Both the position numbers and the translations under genes were made by a program. The notes below the pieces were generated by a model. That model was given only the letters and a program-made list of their open reading frames with translations, was not told where the DNA came from and made no database searches. Positions 45,460 through 54,521 of a stretch of 64,000 nucleotides of DNA are shown piece by piece; position 1 is the first letter of the stretch; every line of letters begins with the position of its first letter. This DNA is from Hyphomicrobiales bacterium (GTDB taxonomy: Bacteria > Pseudomonadota > Alphaproteobacteria > Rhizobiales > JAJFHR01). The stretch lies in the NCBI GenBank assembly GCA_021775475.1, contig JAJFHS010000041.1:1-64000 (forward strand), given 5' to 3'.

Positions 45460-48276
45460 ATGACCGAGATACACCACCAAAGCGCAAATTCGCGCGGACG
45501 CCATGTAACGGCTGTTCTGGGCCCGACCAATACCGGCAAAACCCATCTCGCGGTTGAACAAATGCTGGGCCATGCAAGCGGCATGATCGGCCTGCCCCTG
45601 CGTTTGCTGGCGCGCGAAATCTATGACCGGGTTGTGGACATTAAAGGTAGCGGTGCGGTTGCTCTGATTACCGGGGAGGAAAAAATTGTCCCCAAAGCTC
45701 CGCGATATTACATCTGCACCGTCGAAGCGATGCCGCGCAGTGTCGAGGTTGAGTTTATCGCCATTGATGAAGTGCAGCTGGCTGGCGACGAAGAACGCGG
45801 TCATATTTTTTCCGATAGATTGCTGAACTGGCGCGGCACGCGCGAAACCATGTTGTTGGGGGCGGAAACCATCCGGCCGTTGTTGCAACAGATTTTACCA
45901 GCTGCCAATTTCATTACCCGGCCGCGGTTTTCCAATCTTTCTTATGGCGGGCAGAAAAAAATTACCCGCATGCCACGGCGTAGCGCCATTGTCGCATTTT
46001 CCAGTGAAGCGGTTTATACGATTGCTGAATTCATCCGCCGCCAACGCGGTGGTGCTGCCGTTGTCATGGGGGCGTTGAGCCCGCGCACCCGCAATGCTCA
46101 AGTTGCCCTTTATCAATCGGGCGAGGTCGATTTTCTGGTGGCAACGGACGCCATTGGCATGGGGCTGAACATGGATGTGGGCCATGTTGCTTTTGCTGCA
46201 ACACGCAAATTCGATGGCAGCCGCAGCCGCGATCTGATGCCCGCTGAACTGGCGCAGATTGCCGGGCGCGCCGGTCGCCACATGAATGACGGCACTTTTG
46301 GCATTACCGGTGATGCGACTGCATTGGACGGGGATGTGGTGCAGCAGATTGAAAATCACCGGTTTGACCCGCTAAAGCGTTTGCAATGGCGCTCTACCAA
46401 GCTGGATTATTCGTCGTTGCAAAACCTTAGCCGATGTCTGGCGCAATCACCCGACCTGCCCGGCTTTACCAAAGCCAGGGCTGCCGGTGATGTACTCGCT
46501 TTAGAAACACTGGCCCGCGATAGTGCGATTATCCACATGGCAACAAATCCCGCAGCTATCGACAGGCTGTGGCAGGTCTGCCAGATTCCCGATTACCGCA
46601 ATACAACCAGTAATGAACACGCATCGCTACTGGCTTCAGTTTTCAAGTTCCTCATGTCTGACAGCGCGGCAATTCCTGAGGACTGGTTGCAGCAACAGCT
46701 GGATTACGCCGATAAAACCGATGGTGACATTGACACGCTGGCAACAAGAATTGCCCACATCAGAACCTGGACCTTTGTTGCCAACAGGGGCGACTGGCTG
46801 GACAATGCCGATAAATGGCGCGAAAATACCCGGGCAATAGAAGAACGGCTTTCCGATGCCTTGCATGAAAAACTTACCCAGCGATTTATTGACAGAAGAA
46901 CAAGTGTCCTTATGCGCCGGTTGCGTGAGAAGGACGATTTGATGGCTGAAATAAATACAGCAGGTGAAATTCAGGTCGAAGGCGAATTTGTTGGCCGGCT
47001 TGACGGGTTTCGTTTCATTGCCGATAGCCACGCAGGCGGTGCCCAGGAAAAAGCGCTGCGAGCGGCATCTTTAAAGGCAGCGGCGGAAAAAATAGCTGAA
47101 AGAGCTGATGAATTTGCCAAATGCGAAGATCAACACATTTCTTTTGATGGTACCGGCAAGGTCATCTGGCGCGAACACGTCATTGCCCGGCTTCAGGCAG
47201 GCACGACTATTCTCAAACCTGATATTGAAATCTTTGCCGACGAACAATTGTCCGGGCATGAGCGCGAGCGCGTGCAAAAACGCCTGGCAACCTTTGTTGA
47301 CGCCCAGATCGCCAAACATCTCGAACCTCTCGTCAATCTGTCAACGGCTGAAGATATCGAGGGCCTTGGCCGCGGTGTGGCGTTTAGATTATGTGAAGAA
47401 CTCGGCGTTTTAAAACGCGAAGATGTTGCCGCTGACATCAAGTTGTTGGATCAAAACTTACGAAAACAGCTGCGCAAATATGGCGTACGTTTCGGTGCCT
47501 ACCATGTTTTCTGTCCCGCACTGCTCAAACCCGCTGCCGTCAGATGGACGATGTTACTGTGGGCGTTAAACCAGGCGAAAAGTACCCAGATGTCTCTTGA
47601 CTATATACCCCAGCCACCCCAACAGGGCCTGACTTCTGTTGTCGCTGACAGCACCATACCAGCCGGGTTTTATCAATCCGTGGGCTTCAGGCAATGCGGC
47701 AAACGTGCTGTGCGAATTGATATGCTTGAACGTGTTGCAGATATGATCAGGGTGTTGATTTTCTGGAAACCGGAAAAACAAGGCGACGAGAGACCCGCCG
47801 GTTCGATTGAAGGCGGCGGATTTAGCGTAACCGCTGATATGATGTCTCTGGTTGGTTGTTCGGGCGAGGACTTTACCGCTATTTTGCAAACTCTGGGCTA
47901 TCGCATGGAGCAGCGCACAGTCACGCAACCAGCAACACCTGTAGAGGATACGCCACCTGAGCCTGCGGTTAGCGATGATGCGGTTGAGAGTAAAACGGCT
48001 GATGATAGTGATGCCCCTGCACCGGTTGAAACACAAGAGACAACGCTGGAAGTCTGGTTGCCAAAACGACCGGCAAAAAACCGGCAAAAACCATCCGGCC
48101 AGATTAGGAATAAACGCGCCAAGCGGAACAATCAGGGCAGGAAGCCTGCACCCAACCGCTCGGCCAACAAGCGTTCCAAACCTGAAAAAAAGATGCCTGA
48201 CCTCAAGGATTCACCTTTTGCGGCACTGGCTGAGTTGAAAAAAACACTCGAAAAAACCCAAGGCAAAGATAACTGA
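45460..48276 (+). CDS. SUV3-like DEAD/DExH RNA helicase
   Basis: A superfamily 2 helicase related to mitochondrial SUV3. Walker A VLGPTNTGKTHLAVEQ opens the protein, the Walker B-like motif is IDEVQLAGDEERG, and motif VI is QIAGRAGRHMNDG. A long C-terminal region (about 330-800) follows the helicase core, and the last 100 residues are disordered and Lys/Arg-rich (RNKRAKRNNQGRKPAPN). In mitochondria SUV3 works with a nuclease in RNA decay; in alphaproteobacteria the partner is not established. The ATG at 45460 is used; a GTG two codons earlier is possible and neither has a clear ribosome binding site. Confidence 0.92.
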   Translation: MTEIHHQSANSRGRHVTAVLGPTNTGKTHLAVEQMLGHASGMIGLPLRLLAREIYDRVVDIKGSGAVALITGEEKIVPKAPRYYICTVEAMPRSVEVEFIAIDEVQLAGDEERGHIFSDRLLNWRGTRETMLLGAETIRPLLQQILPAANFITRPRFSNLSYGGQKKITRMPRRSAIVAFSSEAVYTIAEFIRRQRGGAAVVMGALSPRTRNAQVALYQSGEVDFLVATDAIGMGLNMDVGHVAFAATRKFDGSRSRDLMPAELAQIAGRAGRHMNDGTFGITGDATALDGDVVQQIENHRFDPLKRLQWRSTKLDYSSLQNLSRCLAQSPDLPGFTKARAAGDVLALETLARDSAIIHMATNPAAIDRLWQVCQIPDYRNTTSNEHASLLASVFKFLMSDSAAIPEDWLQQQLDYADKTDGDIDTLATRIAHIRTWTFVANRGDWLDNADKWRENTRAIEERLSDALHEKLTQRFIDRRTSVLMRRLREKDDLMAEINTAGEIQVEGEFVGRLDGFRFIADSHAGGAQEKALRAASLKAAAEKIAERADEFAKCEDQHISFDGTGKVIWREHVIARLQAGTTILKPDIEIFADEQLSGHERERVQKRLATFVDAQIAKHLEPLVNLSTAEDIEGLGRGVAFRLCEELGVLKREDVAADIKLLDQNLRKQLRKYGVRFGAYHVFCPALLKPAAVRWTMLLWALNQAKSTQMSLDYIPQPPQQGLTSVVADSTIPAGFYQSVGFRQCGKRAVRIDMLERVADMIRVLIFWKPEKQGDERPAGSIEGGGFSVTADMMSLVGCSGEDFTAILQTLGYRMEQRTVTQPATPVEDTPPEPAVSDDAVESKTADDSDAPAPVETQETTLEVWLPKRPAKNRQKPSGQIRNKRAKRNNQGRKPAPNRSANKRSKPEKKMPDLKDSPFAALAELKKTLEKTQGKDN

Positions 48277-48281
48277 ATGTC

Positions 48282-48671
48282 ATGACTGAAACTCACCAGC
48301 GCATTGACAGATGGCTGTGGTTTTCGCGCCAGTTCAAAACCCGCACGCTGGCAGCCAAAATGGTGACTTCAGGGCATATTCGAATTAACAACACGCGCAT
48401 AACCAAAGTCAGTCATCTGGTTCAGGTTGATGACACAATCACCTTTGTTGCCAACAAAAAAGTAAGAGTTTTGAAAGTTGCAGCAATTAGTGCAAGACGC
48501 GGGCCTGCTGTTGAGGCAATGACACTTTACCACGACCTCTCTCCGGTAGAAATTCCCCTAACCAAAGAAGCGCGAAAAGCGGCCACATCGGGCCAGCGCG
48601 AGGAAGGTGCAGGGCGACCAACGAAAAAACAACGCAGAGAGATTGACGCCCTTATGGATCGTGGCGCATAA
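48282..48671 (+). CDS. S4 domain RNA-binding protein (Hsp15-like)
   Basis: A 129-residue protein whose N-terminal half is an S4 RNA-binding domain (RIDRWLWFSRQFKTRTLAAK, then SGHIRINNTRITKVSHLV), resembling Hsp15, which recycles nascent-chain-blocked 50S subunits after heat shock. The C-terminal tail is basic (GRPTKKQRREID). It starts 5 nt after the helicase stop, so the two are probably one transcript. Confidence 0.93.
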   Translation: MTETHQRIDRWLWFSRQFKTRTLAAKMVTSGHIRINNTRITKVSHLVQVDDTITFVANKKVRVLKVAAISARRGPAVEAMTLYHDLSPVEIPLTKEARKAATSGQREEGAGRPTKKQRREIDALMDRGA

Positions 48672-48746
48672 GGGCTCTTGCAGGTTTTAAAACAATCCCT
48701 ATCTATCAGTAAAATTGAATCCTTTGAGTGATTCAGGAGCCCCTTA

Positions 48747-49085
48747 ATGACCTATGTCGTCACCGACAATTGTATCAAGTGTAAATATACCGATTGCGTC
48801 GAAGTATGCCCGGTAGATTGCTTTTATGTGGGTGAGAACATGCTCGTCATCCATCCTGATGAATGTATCGACTGTGGTGTGTGCGAACCTGAATGCCCGG
48901 CCGAAGCGATCAAACCGGACACTGATTCCGGTCTGGAAAAATGGATCGAGATTAATGCTGAATATGCCGATGTCTGGCCCAACATCACCCTCAAACAGGA
49001 ACAGCCGCCCGAAGCTGAAAAGTTTGATGGAGAGACCGGTAAATTCGAAAAATACTTCTCCCCCAAACCCGGCGAAGGCGATTGA
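48747..49085 (+). CDS. fdxA: 7Fe ferredoxin FdxA
   Basis: A 112-residue low-potential ferredoxin carrying one [3Fe-4S] and one [4Fe-4S] cluster. The cysteine pattern [17 protein letters not shown] and [16 protein letters not shown] is the FdxA type. The C-terminal half is an acidic extension ([20 protein letters not shown]), as in other alphaproteobacterial FdxA proteins. Electron donor for unspecified reactions. It lies about 75 nt after the S4 gene. Confidence 0.95.
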   Translation: MTYVVTDNCIKCKYTDCVEVCPVDCFYVGENMLVIHPDECIDCGVCEPECPAEAIKPDTDSGLEKWIEINAEYADVWPNITLKQEQPPEAEKFDGETGKFEKYFSPKPGEGD

Positions 49086-49194
49086 GTTTTGACCTTTGTT
49101 AAGTCTGATGAAGCTTTGAAATCACTGTGCTTTTCTTTTAGCTAAATTTGTGCTATACAGGTGTGAATATAGAGAGAGGCTCTATTTGATATAA

Positions 49195-49226
49195 AGCTGG
49201 TCCTGTTTGGGCGCGGGCTTTTTTTT
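49195..49226 (+). terminator. possible intrinsic terminator after fdxA
   Basis: A weak G+C-rich hairpin (AAAGC ... GCTTT outer pairs with a CC/GG inner stem) is followed by a run of eight T residues at 49219-49226. It lies about 110 nt after fdxA in the 351-bp gap before carD (49086-49436), which otherwise shows only the presumed carD promoter, not resolved. Confidence 0.35.
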
Positions 49227-49436
49227 ACGGCTCACATCGTATCTAAGCTCCGGAGAAGATTGCTCAAATAAACAGATCTCAGGAAGAGACTGACCGGCAT
49301 TTGAAAGTAAACACGGTTTAAATATTTATCGGCAAGCAATTGACTGGGGCAACTGGCGTTTTGATGCGTGGTGTTGCTTTGATGTTGAGTTGCCGTTGGC
49401 CGGGGCCTGACAAATCTAAAAGGGTGAATTAAAAGT

Positions 49437-50021
49437 ATGGCTGCACAGAAAAAAACAACCAAGAATTCCACATACAAAACCGGCGATTATGTTGTCTATC
49501 CAGCGCACGGTGTTGGTAAAATCATCAGAATTGAAGATCAGGAAATTGCCGGTGCAAAGCTGGAACTCTATGTCATCGATTTTGAAAAAGACAAGATGAC
49601 CCTTCGCGTCCCCACAGCTAAATCTGATGCTGTTGGCATGCGTAGGCTTTCTGATCCTACAGCGGTTGAACAGGCATTGAAGACCCTCAAGGGGCGTGCG
49701 CGTGTCAAACGCACAATGTGGTCGAGGCGGGCTCAGGAATATGAAGCAAAGATCAACTCAGGCGATCTCGTGCTGATTGCTGAAGTGGTGCGTGATCTGT
49801 TCAGATCCGACCGCCAGCCAGAGCAATCTTACTCAGAACGCCAGCTCTATGAAGCCGCTCTTGACCGCATGGCACGTGAAGTTGCCGTGGTGAAAGAGCT
49901 GAGTGATGCCGACGGTATTTCAGAAATTGAAGCCGTGCTTGAAGAAAGCGCTCAAAAGGCAGAAAAAATTGCCGCTGAAAAAGAAGCCGCAAAAGCTGCT
50001 GATGAAGAAGAAGCAGCATAA
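49437..50021 (+). CDS. CarD/CdnL family transcriptional regulator
   Basis: A 194-residue RNA polymerase-binding protein. The N-terminal RNA polymerase interaction domain is a Tudor-like fold (GDYVVYPAHGVGKIIRIEDQEIAGAKLELY) and the C-terminal helical domain (about 75-165) carries the WSRRAQEYEAKINSGD segment used to wedge the open promoter. CdnL stabilises open complexes at rRNA and growth-related promoters, so it may act on the rRNA promoter at 803-832. It ends in an acidic Ala-rich tail. Confidence 0.95.
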   Translation: MAAQKKTTKNSTYKTGDYVVYPAHGVGKIIRIEDQEIAGAKLELYVIDFEKDKMTLRVPTAKSDAVGMRRLSDPTAVEQALKTLKGRARVKRTMWSRRAQEYEAKINSGDLVLIAEVVRDLFRSDRQPEQSYSERQLYEAALDRMAREVAVVKELSDADGISEIEAVLEESAQKAEKIAAEKEAAKAADEEEAA

Positions 50022-50050
50022 CTGAAGGTTTTTTCGAATACCCGATATCT

Positions 50051-50083
50051 AACCCGGTTCAGATGATCTGAGCCGGGTTTTTT
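50051..50083 (+). terminator. intrinsic terminator after carD
   Basis: A 13-pair stem (AACCCGGTTCAGA, with TCTGAGCCGGGTT, one G-T wobble) closes a 3-nt loop and runs into a T-tract (50078-50083). It lies 30 nt after the carD stop. Confidence 0.88.
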
Positions 50084-50126
50084 CGTTTTATCCGGGGTCA
50101 ATTAATAGGTTGCAAAACCATTCATC

Positions 50127-50246
50127 TTCGTCATCCTCGGGCTTGACCCGAGGATCCATTCCTCAATACTCTCGGGCAAAAGGCTCTATCTTTTTTTTCG
50201 AGAGCTCAACGCTATGGATCCCCGGGTCAAGCCTGGGGATGACGAA
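50127..50246. repeat. palindromic intergenic repeat, family C
   Basis: Two 33-bp arms (50127-50159 and 50214-50246) are inverted copies with a few mismatches; each has the core TGACCCG or CGGGTCA next to GGATC. They flank 54 nt that includes a T8 tract. A related short piece is at 26362-26383. Elements with the CGTCATCC ... GGATCCA ends are common in Hyphomicrobiales genomes. Between carD and the convergent meaA gene. Confidence 0.8.
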
Positions 50247-50279
50247 AAAAGTGAGTACGATTAAACGCGACACGCATTA

Positions 50280-52274
50280 TCAATCCAGACCTGCTCTTGC
50301 CTCCACCAACGCCACGATATCACTCATGATTTCTGTAAGCTGAAAATCCTTGGGTGTATAAATAGCAGCCACTCCTTTGGATTTCAGATTGAATGCATCT
50401 TCGGGCGGAATAATGCCACCGACGACGACGGGAATGTCTTCAAGGCCCGCTTTGCTCATGCCTTCGATAATTTCGCCAACCAGCGGAAGGTGGGAGCCTG
50501 AGAGAACTGACAGGCCGACAACATCAACGTTTTCTTCTACTGCGGATTTGACAAGATCGGCCGGGGTGAAGCGAATGCCGTCATAGATCACATCAAGCCC
50601 GCAATCACGCGCACGCACGGCGATCTGTTCGGCACCGTTTGAATGACCGTCGAGACCCGGTTTTCCCACCAGAATTTTTAACCGGCGGCCGCGTTTTTGC
50701 GACAGTTTTTCTACTGCCTGGCGCACCTGATTTACTTCGTTATTATCGCTGGAACTGATCTGTGCGCCAATGCCGGTGGGGGCGCGAAACTCACCATAGA
50801 CGTCACGCAATACCTGCCCCCATTCGCCGGTGGTAACCCCGGCTTTGGCAGCGGCAATTGAGGGTGGCATGATATTTTCACTATTTTGCGCGGCATTGCG
50901 CAAATCTTCCAGTGCAGCTGCAACACGGTCTTCATTGCGCTTTGCGCGCCACTGTTTCAGCTTCTCCACCTGACCGGCTTCTGATCCTTGAACTTTGGTA
51001 ACAACACCTTCATTTCCCTGGGCGAAAAGCGGGCTGTTCTCGCTTGCTGTCCAGGCGTTGACACCGACGACAATCTGTTCTCCCGCTTCGATGGCGGCGA
51101 GGCGTTTGGCATTGCTGTCGACCAATTGTTGTTTCATATAACTGGTTTTAACCGCCTCAACGGCACCACCCATCTCATCAATGTGCGCCAATTCTGTGCG
51201 TGCGGCTTCGCAAAGTTCGTTGACTTTTCGTTCAATTTCAACCGAGCCGTTGAAAATATCACCATATTCAAGCAGATCACTTTCATAAGCGACAATCTGC
51301 TGCATCCGGATTGACCATTGCTGGTCCCAGGGTTTTGGCAAGCCATAGGCTTCGTTCCACGCCGGTAATTGAACGGCGCGCGCACGGGCATCTTTGGACA
51401 GCACCACGGCCAACATTTCGAGCAGGATGCGGTAGACATTGTTTTCCGGTTGCTGCTCGGTGAGGCCGAGAGAATTTACCTGCACACCATATCTGAAGCG
51501 GCGAAATTTCGGGTCTTCGACGCCATAGCGCTCGCGGCAGATTTCATCCCACAATTGAACAAAGGCGCGCATTTTGCAGATTTCGGTAATGAAGCGCACC
51601 CCGGCGTTAACAAAAAAGCTGATGCGGCCAACGACGCGGGGGAAGTCCTCACCTGCAATTTCACCACTGGCCTTGACCGTATCAAGAACCGATATGGCAT
51701 TGGCAAGAGCAAATGACAGCTCCTGCACCGGTGTCGCTCCAGCTTCCTGCAAATGATAGGAGCAGATATTGATCGGATTCCATTTGGGCATTTCAGCAAA
51801 GGTGAAGGTGATCATATCCTTGATCAGGCGCATCGAGGGGCCGGGTGGATAAACATAAGTGCCGCGCGACAGGTATTCCTTGATGATATCGTTTTGCGTC
51901 GTACCGGTTAAAACGCTGCGTTCAACGCCCTGTTCGTCAGCTACGGCAATATAGAGCGCCAGCAGCCACGGGGCGGTGGCATTTATGGTCATGGACGTGT
52001 TCATCTTGTCGAGCGGGATGCCATCCATCAACGCGCGCATGTCACCAATGTGGGAAATCGGCACACCAACCTTGCCAACTTCACCGATGCTTAAAGTATG
52101 ATCCGCATCCAGAGCGGTCTGTGTCGGCAGATCAAAGGCGATGGACAGACCGGTCTGACCTTTTTCAAGATTGTCGCGATAGAGCTTGTTGGAGGCTTCA
52201 GCCGTTGAATGACCGGCGTAGGTTCTGAAAATCCATGGGCGATCGCGCTGTATCGATTTTGGTTCTTCGTCCAT
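50280..52274 (-). CDS. ecm: ethylmalonyl-CoA mutase (MeaA/Ecm), adenosylcobalamin-dependent
   Basis: Isomerises ethylmalonyl-CoA to methylsuccinyl-CoA in the ethylmalonyl-CoA pathway. An N-terminal TIM-barrel mutase domain (RPWIFRTYAGHSTAEASNKLY, then GLSIAFDLPTQTALDADH) precedes a C-terminal B12-binding domain with the base-off motif in KPGLDGHSNGAEQ (DxHxxG) and GLSVLSGSHL. Single-chain size (664 residues) and neighbours ccr and mcd favour Ecm over methylmalonyl-CoA mutase. The ATG at 52274 (MDEEPKSIQRDRPW) has a GGGGGAG stretch about nine bases upstream; the longest reading adds 22 unconvincing residues. Divergent from ccr. Confidence 0.93.
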   Translation of the reverse strand: MDEEPKSIQRDRPWIFRTYAGHSTAEASNKLYRDNLEKGQTGLSIAFDLPTQTALDADHTLSIGEVGKVGVPISHIGDMRALMDGIPLDKMNTSMTINATAPWLLALYIAVADEQGVERSVLTGTTQNDIIKEYLSRGTYVYPPGPSMRLIKDMITFTFAEMPKWNPINICSYHLQEAGATPVQELSFALANAISVLDTVKASGEIAGEDFPRVVGRISFFVNAGVRFITEICKMRAFVQLWDEICRERYGVEDPKFRRFRYGVQVNSLGLTEQQPENNVYRILLEMLAVVLSKDARARAVQLPAWNEAYGLPKPWDQQWSIRMQQIVAYESDLLEYGDIFNGSVEIERKVNELCEAARTELAHIDEMGGAVEAVKTSYMKQQLVDSNAKRLAAIEAGEQIVVGVNAWTASENSPLFAQGNEGVVTKVQGSEAGQVEKLKQWRAKRNEDRVAAALEDLRNAAQNSENIMPPSIAAAKAGVTTGEWGQVLRDVYGEFRAPTGIGAQISSSDNNEVNQVRQAVEKLSQKRGRRLKILVGKPGLDGHSNGAEQIAVRARDCGLDVIYDGIRFTPADLVKSAVEENVDVVGLSVLSGSHLPLVGEIIEGMSKAGLEDIPVVVGGIIPPEDAFNLKSKGVAAIYTPKDFQLTEIMSDIVALVEARAGLD

Positions 52275-52332
52275 GTTGATGCTCTCCCCCTCAACAACCC
52301 GCAACGCAAATGCGAAAAATTCTGCAAGAATA

Positions 52333-52378
52333 TGTTGCACCGCAACAAATTACTTGTCAACATACAAGCGAATGTTGA
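52333..52378. promoter_or_regulatory. meaA/ccr divergent promoter with two inverted repeats
   Basis: Two perfect inverted repeats lie between the genes: TGTTGC-ACC-GCAACA (52333-52347) and TCAACAT-N8-ATGTTGA (52357-52378). A perfect minus-strand -35 TTGACA is at 52360-52355, and the first repeat would fall over its -10 region. On the plus strand TTGTCA (52354-52359) with GATAGT (52377-52382) is a possible promoter whose spacer holds most of the second repeat. They are likely operators for a regulator of the pathway. The half-site TTGC resembles sites of short-chain fatty acyl regulators such as PccR, but this is weak. Confidence 0.5.
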
Positions 52379-52411
52379 TAGTATTCAAAATCAGGATGCT
52401 GGGGATTTAAT

Positions 52412-53701
52412 ATGACGACGAATGACACAAAGACAGAAAAAACCGAAATCCGTAAAGATCTCTATGAGATCGGTGAAATCCCACCGCTTGGCCATGTGCC
52501 TAAACAAATGTATGCCTGGGTAATCAGGCGCGAACGCCATGATAAACCAGACAAAGCGATGCAGATTGAAGTCGTCGACACCTGGGAAATTGATTCCCAC
52601 GAGGTTCTGGTTTTTGTCATGGCCGCCGGGGTCAATTATAACGGCGTGTGGGCGGCTTTGGGCGTGCCTTTGTCACCGATGGATGTTCATAAAACCCCCT
52701 ATCATATTGCTGGGTCAGACGCCGCCGGTATTGTCTGGGCGGTTGGCTCGAAGGTCAAACGCTGGAAAGTTGGCGACGAAGTTGTTGTGCATTGCAATCA
52801 GGATGATGGCGATGATGAGGAATGCAACGGTGGAGATCCGATGCTTTCTGCAAGCCAACGTATCTGGGGTTATGAAACCCCTGACGGCTCATTTGCCCAG
52901 TTCGCCCGGGTTCAGACCCAGCAGATACTGCCGCGACCCAAACATCTGACCTGGGAAGAATCCGCCTGTTACATTCTAACTCTGGCGACAGCATACCGCA
53001 TGTTGTTTGGCCATCGCCCGCATATTCTCAGGCCCGGCCATAATGTGCTGGTGTGGGGAGCCTCAGGCGGTCTTGGTTCGATGGCGGTGCAATTGTGCGC
53101 CACTGCCGGTGCCAATGCCATTGGTGTTGTGTCTGAAGACGACAAGCGCGATTTTGTTATGTCTTTAGGCGCCAAAGGCGTTATCAATCGCAAGAATTAT
53201 GATTGCTGGGGCGAATTGCCACCGGTGACCGGCGAGGGGTATGGTGATTATCTCAAGAAAACCCGTGAGTTTGGCAAGGCCATCTGGAATATAACCGGCA
53301 AGGGTGTTGATGTTGATTTCGTCTTTGAACATCCCGGTCAGGCGACATTTCCGGTGTCGTGCTTTGTGGTAAAACGCGGCGGGATGGTGGTTTTTTGTGC
53401 GGGCACTACCGGATACAACATCACCTTTGATGCGCGTTTCGTGTGGATGCGGCAAAAACGTATTCAGGGCTCACATTTTGCCCATCTCAAGCAGGCATCT
53501 CAAGCCAATAAACTGATGATTGAACGGCGCATTGATCCGTGCATGTCGGAAGTTTACAGCTGGGATGATATACCGCAAGCTCACATGCGCATGCTCAACA
53601 ATGAACACAGCCCCGGCAATATGGCGGTGCTGGTCAATGCGCCGACCACGGGTTTGAGAACGTTTGAAGATGTGATTGAAGCTTGTGAGGAAGAAAGCTA
53701 A
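52412..53701 (+). CDS. ccr: crotonyl-CoA carboxylase/reductase
   Basis: NADPH-dependent enzyme that reductively carboxylates crotonyl-CoA to ethylmalonyl-CoA, the signature step of the ethylmalonyl-CoA pathway. The 429-residue medium-chain dehydrogenase/reductase shows the family opening DLYEIGEIPPLGHVPKQMYA, the substrate region VNYNGVWAALGVP, and the NADPH-binding loop VWGASGGLGSMAVQL. The inserted VHCNQDDGDDEECNGGD segment separates it from ordinary quinone reductases. Divergent from meaA. Confidence 0.96.
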   Translation: MTTNDTKTEKTEIRKDLYEIGEIPPLGHVPKQMYAWVIRRERHDKPDKAMQIEVVDTWEIDSHEVLVFVMAAGVNYNGVWAALGVPLSPMDVHKTPYHIAGSDAAGIVWAVGSKVKRWKVGDEVVVHCNQDDGDDEECNGGDPMLSASQRIWGYETPDGSFAQFARVQTQQILPRPKHLTWEESACYILTLATAYRMLFGHRPHILRPGHNVLVWGASGGLGSMAVQLCATAGANAIGVVSEDDKRDFVMSLGAKGVINRKNYDCWGELPPVTGEGYGDYLKKTREFGKAIWNITGKGVDVDFVFEHPGQATFPVSCFVVKRGGMVVFCAGTTGYNITFDARFVWMRQKRIQGSHFAHLKQASQANKLMIERRIDPCMSEVYSWDDIPQAHMRMLNNEHSPGNMAVLVNAPTTGLRTFEDVIEACEEES

Positions 53702-53742
53702 CCTCTGAGAATTCTCAATCAACAGGGCTGGTGGAAATTTTC

Positions 53743-54489
53743 ATGTGGATGCCTGAGATCCTTGCCATCATTGTTGCCACCTTCGTTCTGGCGGGTTTCG
53801 TCAAAGGGGTTACAGGTCTTGGGTTGCCAACGGTGGCACTGGCGCTGCTGGCAGCATTTTTAGGGTTGGGTCCGGCAATTGTCTTGATGCTGGTGCCTTC
53901 TCTTGTGACCAATGTCTGGCAGGCGTTTGCTGGTGGTGCCATAGTTGAAATTCTGCGTCGTCAATGGCCGGTGTTGATCACCGGCAGTCTGGCCACGGTT
54001 GGTTTTTCGTATTTCGCAACTTCTGTTGATACTGCATATCTGTTGATGTTGCTGGGGGTGGTAATGTGTCTTTATTCCGGCATCTCCCTGTTCACCCCCC
54101 AGATCGTTTTGTCGACAAAATTGGGAAGCCGACTGGCCCCTGTGATCGGGCTGATGACAGGCGTCCTTACCGGCCTCACCGGGTCTTTTGTTGTTCCTGC
54201 TGTGCCATATTTTCAGGCTCTGGGCCTAAGCCCGCGACTATTGGTGCAAACCATGGGCGTGTGGTTTACCATTGCTACATTGTCACTCGGGGTGGGCATT
54301 TCCGGCACTGGTCTTTTGTCCGGCGATCTGGCGCAACTTTCAGTGGTTGCCATTATCCCGGCGCTGGCTGGCATGTGGATTGGCCAGCGGGTGCGCAACA
54401 GACTACCGGCAAAACAATTCAGAACAGTCTTTTTCTCAACCCTGTTTGCATTGGGTTTCTATATTGCGGTTCGTGCTACCTTGGGTTAA
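53743..54489 (+). CDS. sulfite exporter TauE/SafE family transporter
   Basis: A 248-residue membrane protein with about eight helices, opening IIVATFVLAGFVKGVTGLGLPTVAL; the GxTGxG loop is the family hallmark and is repeated in VIGLMTGVLTGLTGSF. Members move sulfite, sulfoacetate or other anions; the substrate here is unknown. The ATG at 53743 has GGTGG upstream; a GTG four codons earlier is an alternative. Lies 41 nt after ccr and could be co-transcribed. Confidence 0.9.
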   Translation: MWMPEILAIIVATFVLAGFVKGVTGLGLPTVALALLAAFLGLGPAIVLMLVPSLVTNVWQAFAGGAIVEILRRQWPVLITGSLATVGFSYFATSVDTAYLLMLLGVVMCLYSGISLFTPQIVLSTKLGSRLAPVIGLMTGVLTGLTGSFVVPAVPYFQALGLSPRLLVQTMGVWFTIATLSLGVGISGTGLLSGDLAQLSVVAIIPALAGMWIGQRVRNRLPAKQFRTVFFSTLFALGFYIAVRATLG

Positions 54490-54521
54490 TGAACATTCTC
54501 TCTTTTTTGCAAAGACAGTGA

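Noticed and set aside
52333-52347. Firm assignment of the TTGC-N3-GCAA palindrome as a PccR/RamB site
   Set aside because: The half-sites only partly match the published TTTGCAA-type sites, and no such regulator gene is in the window.
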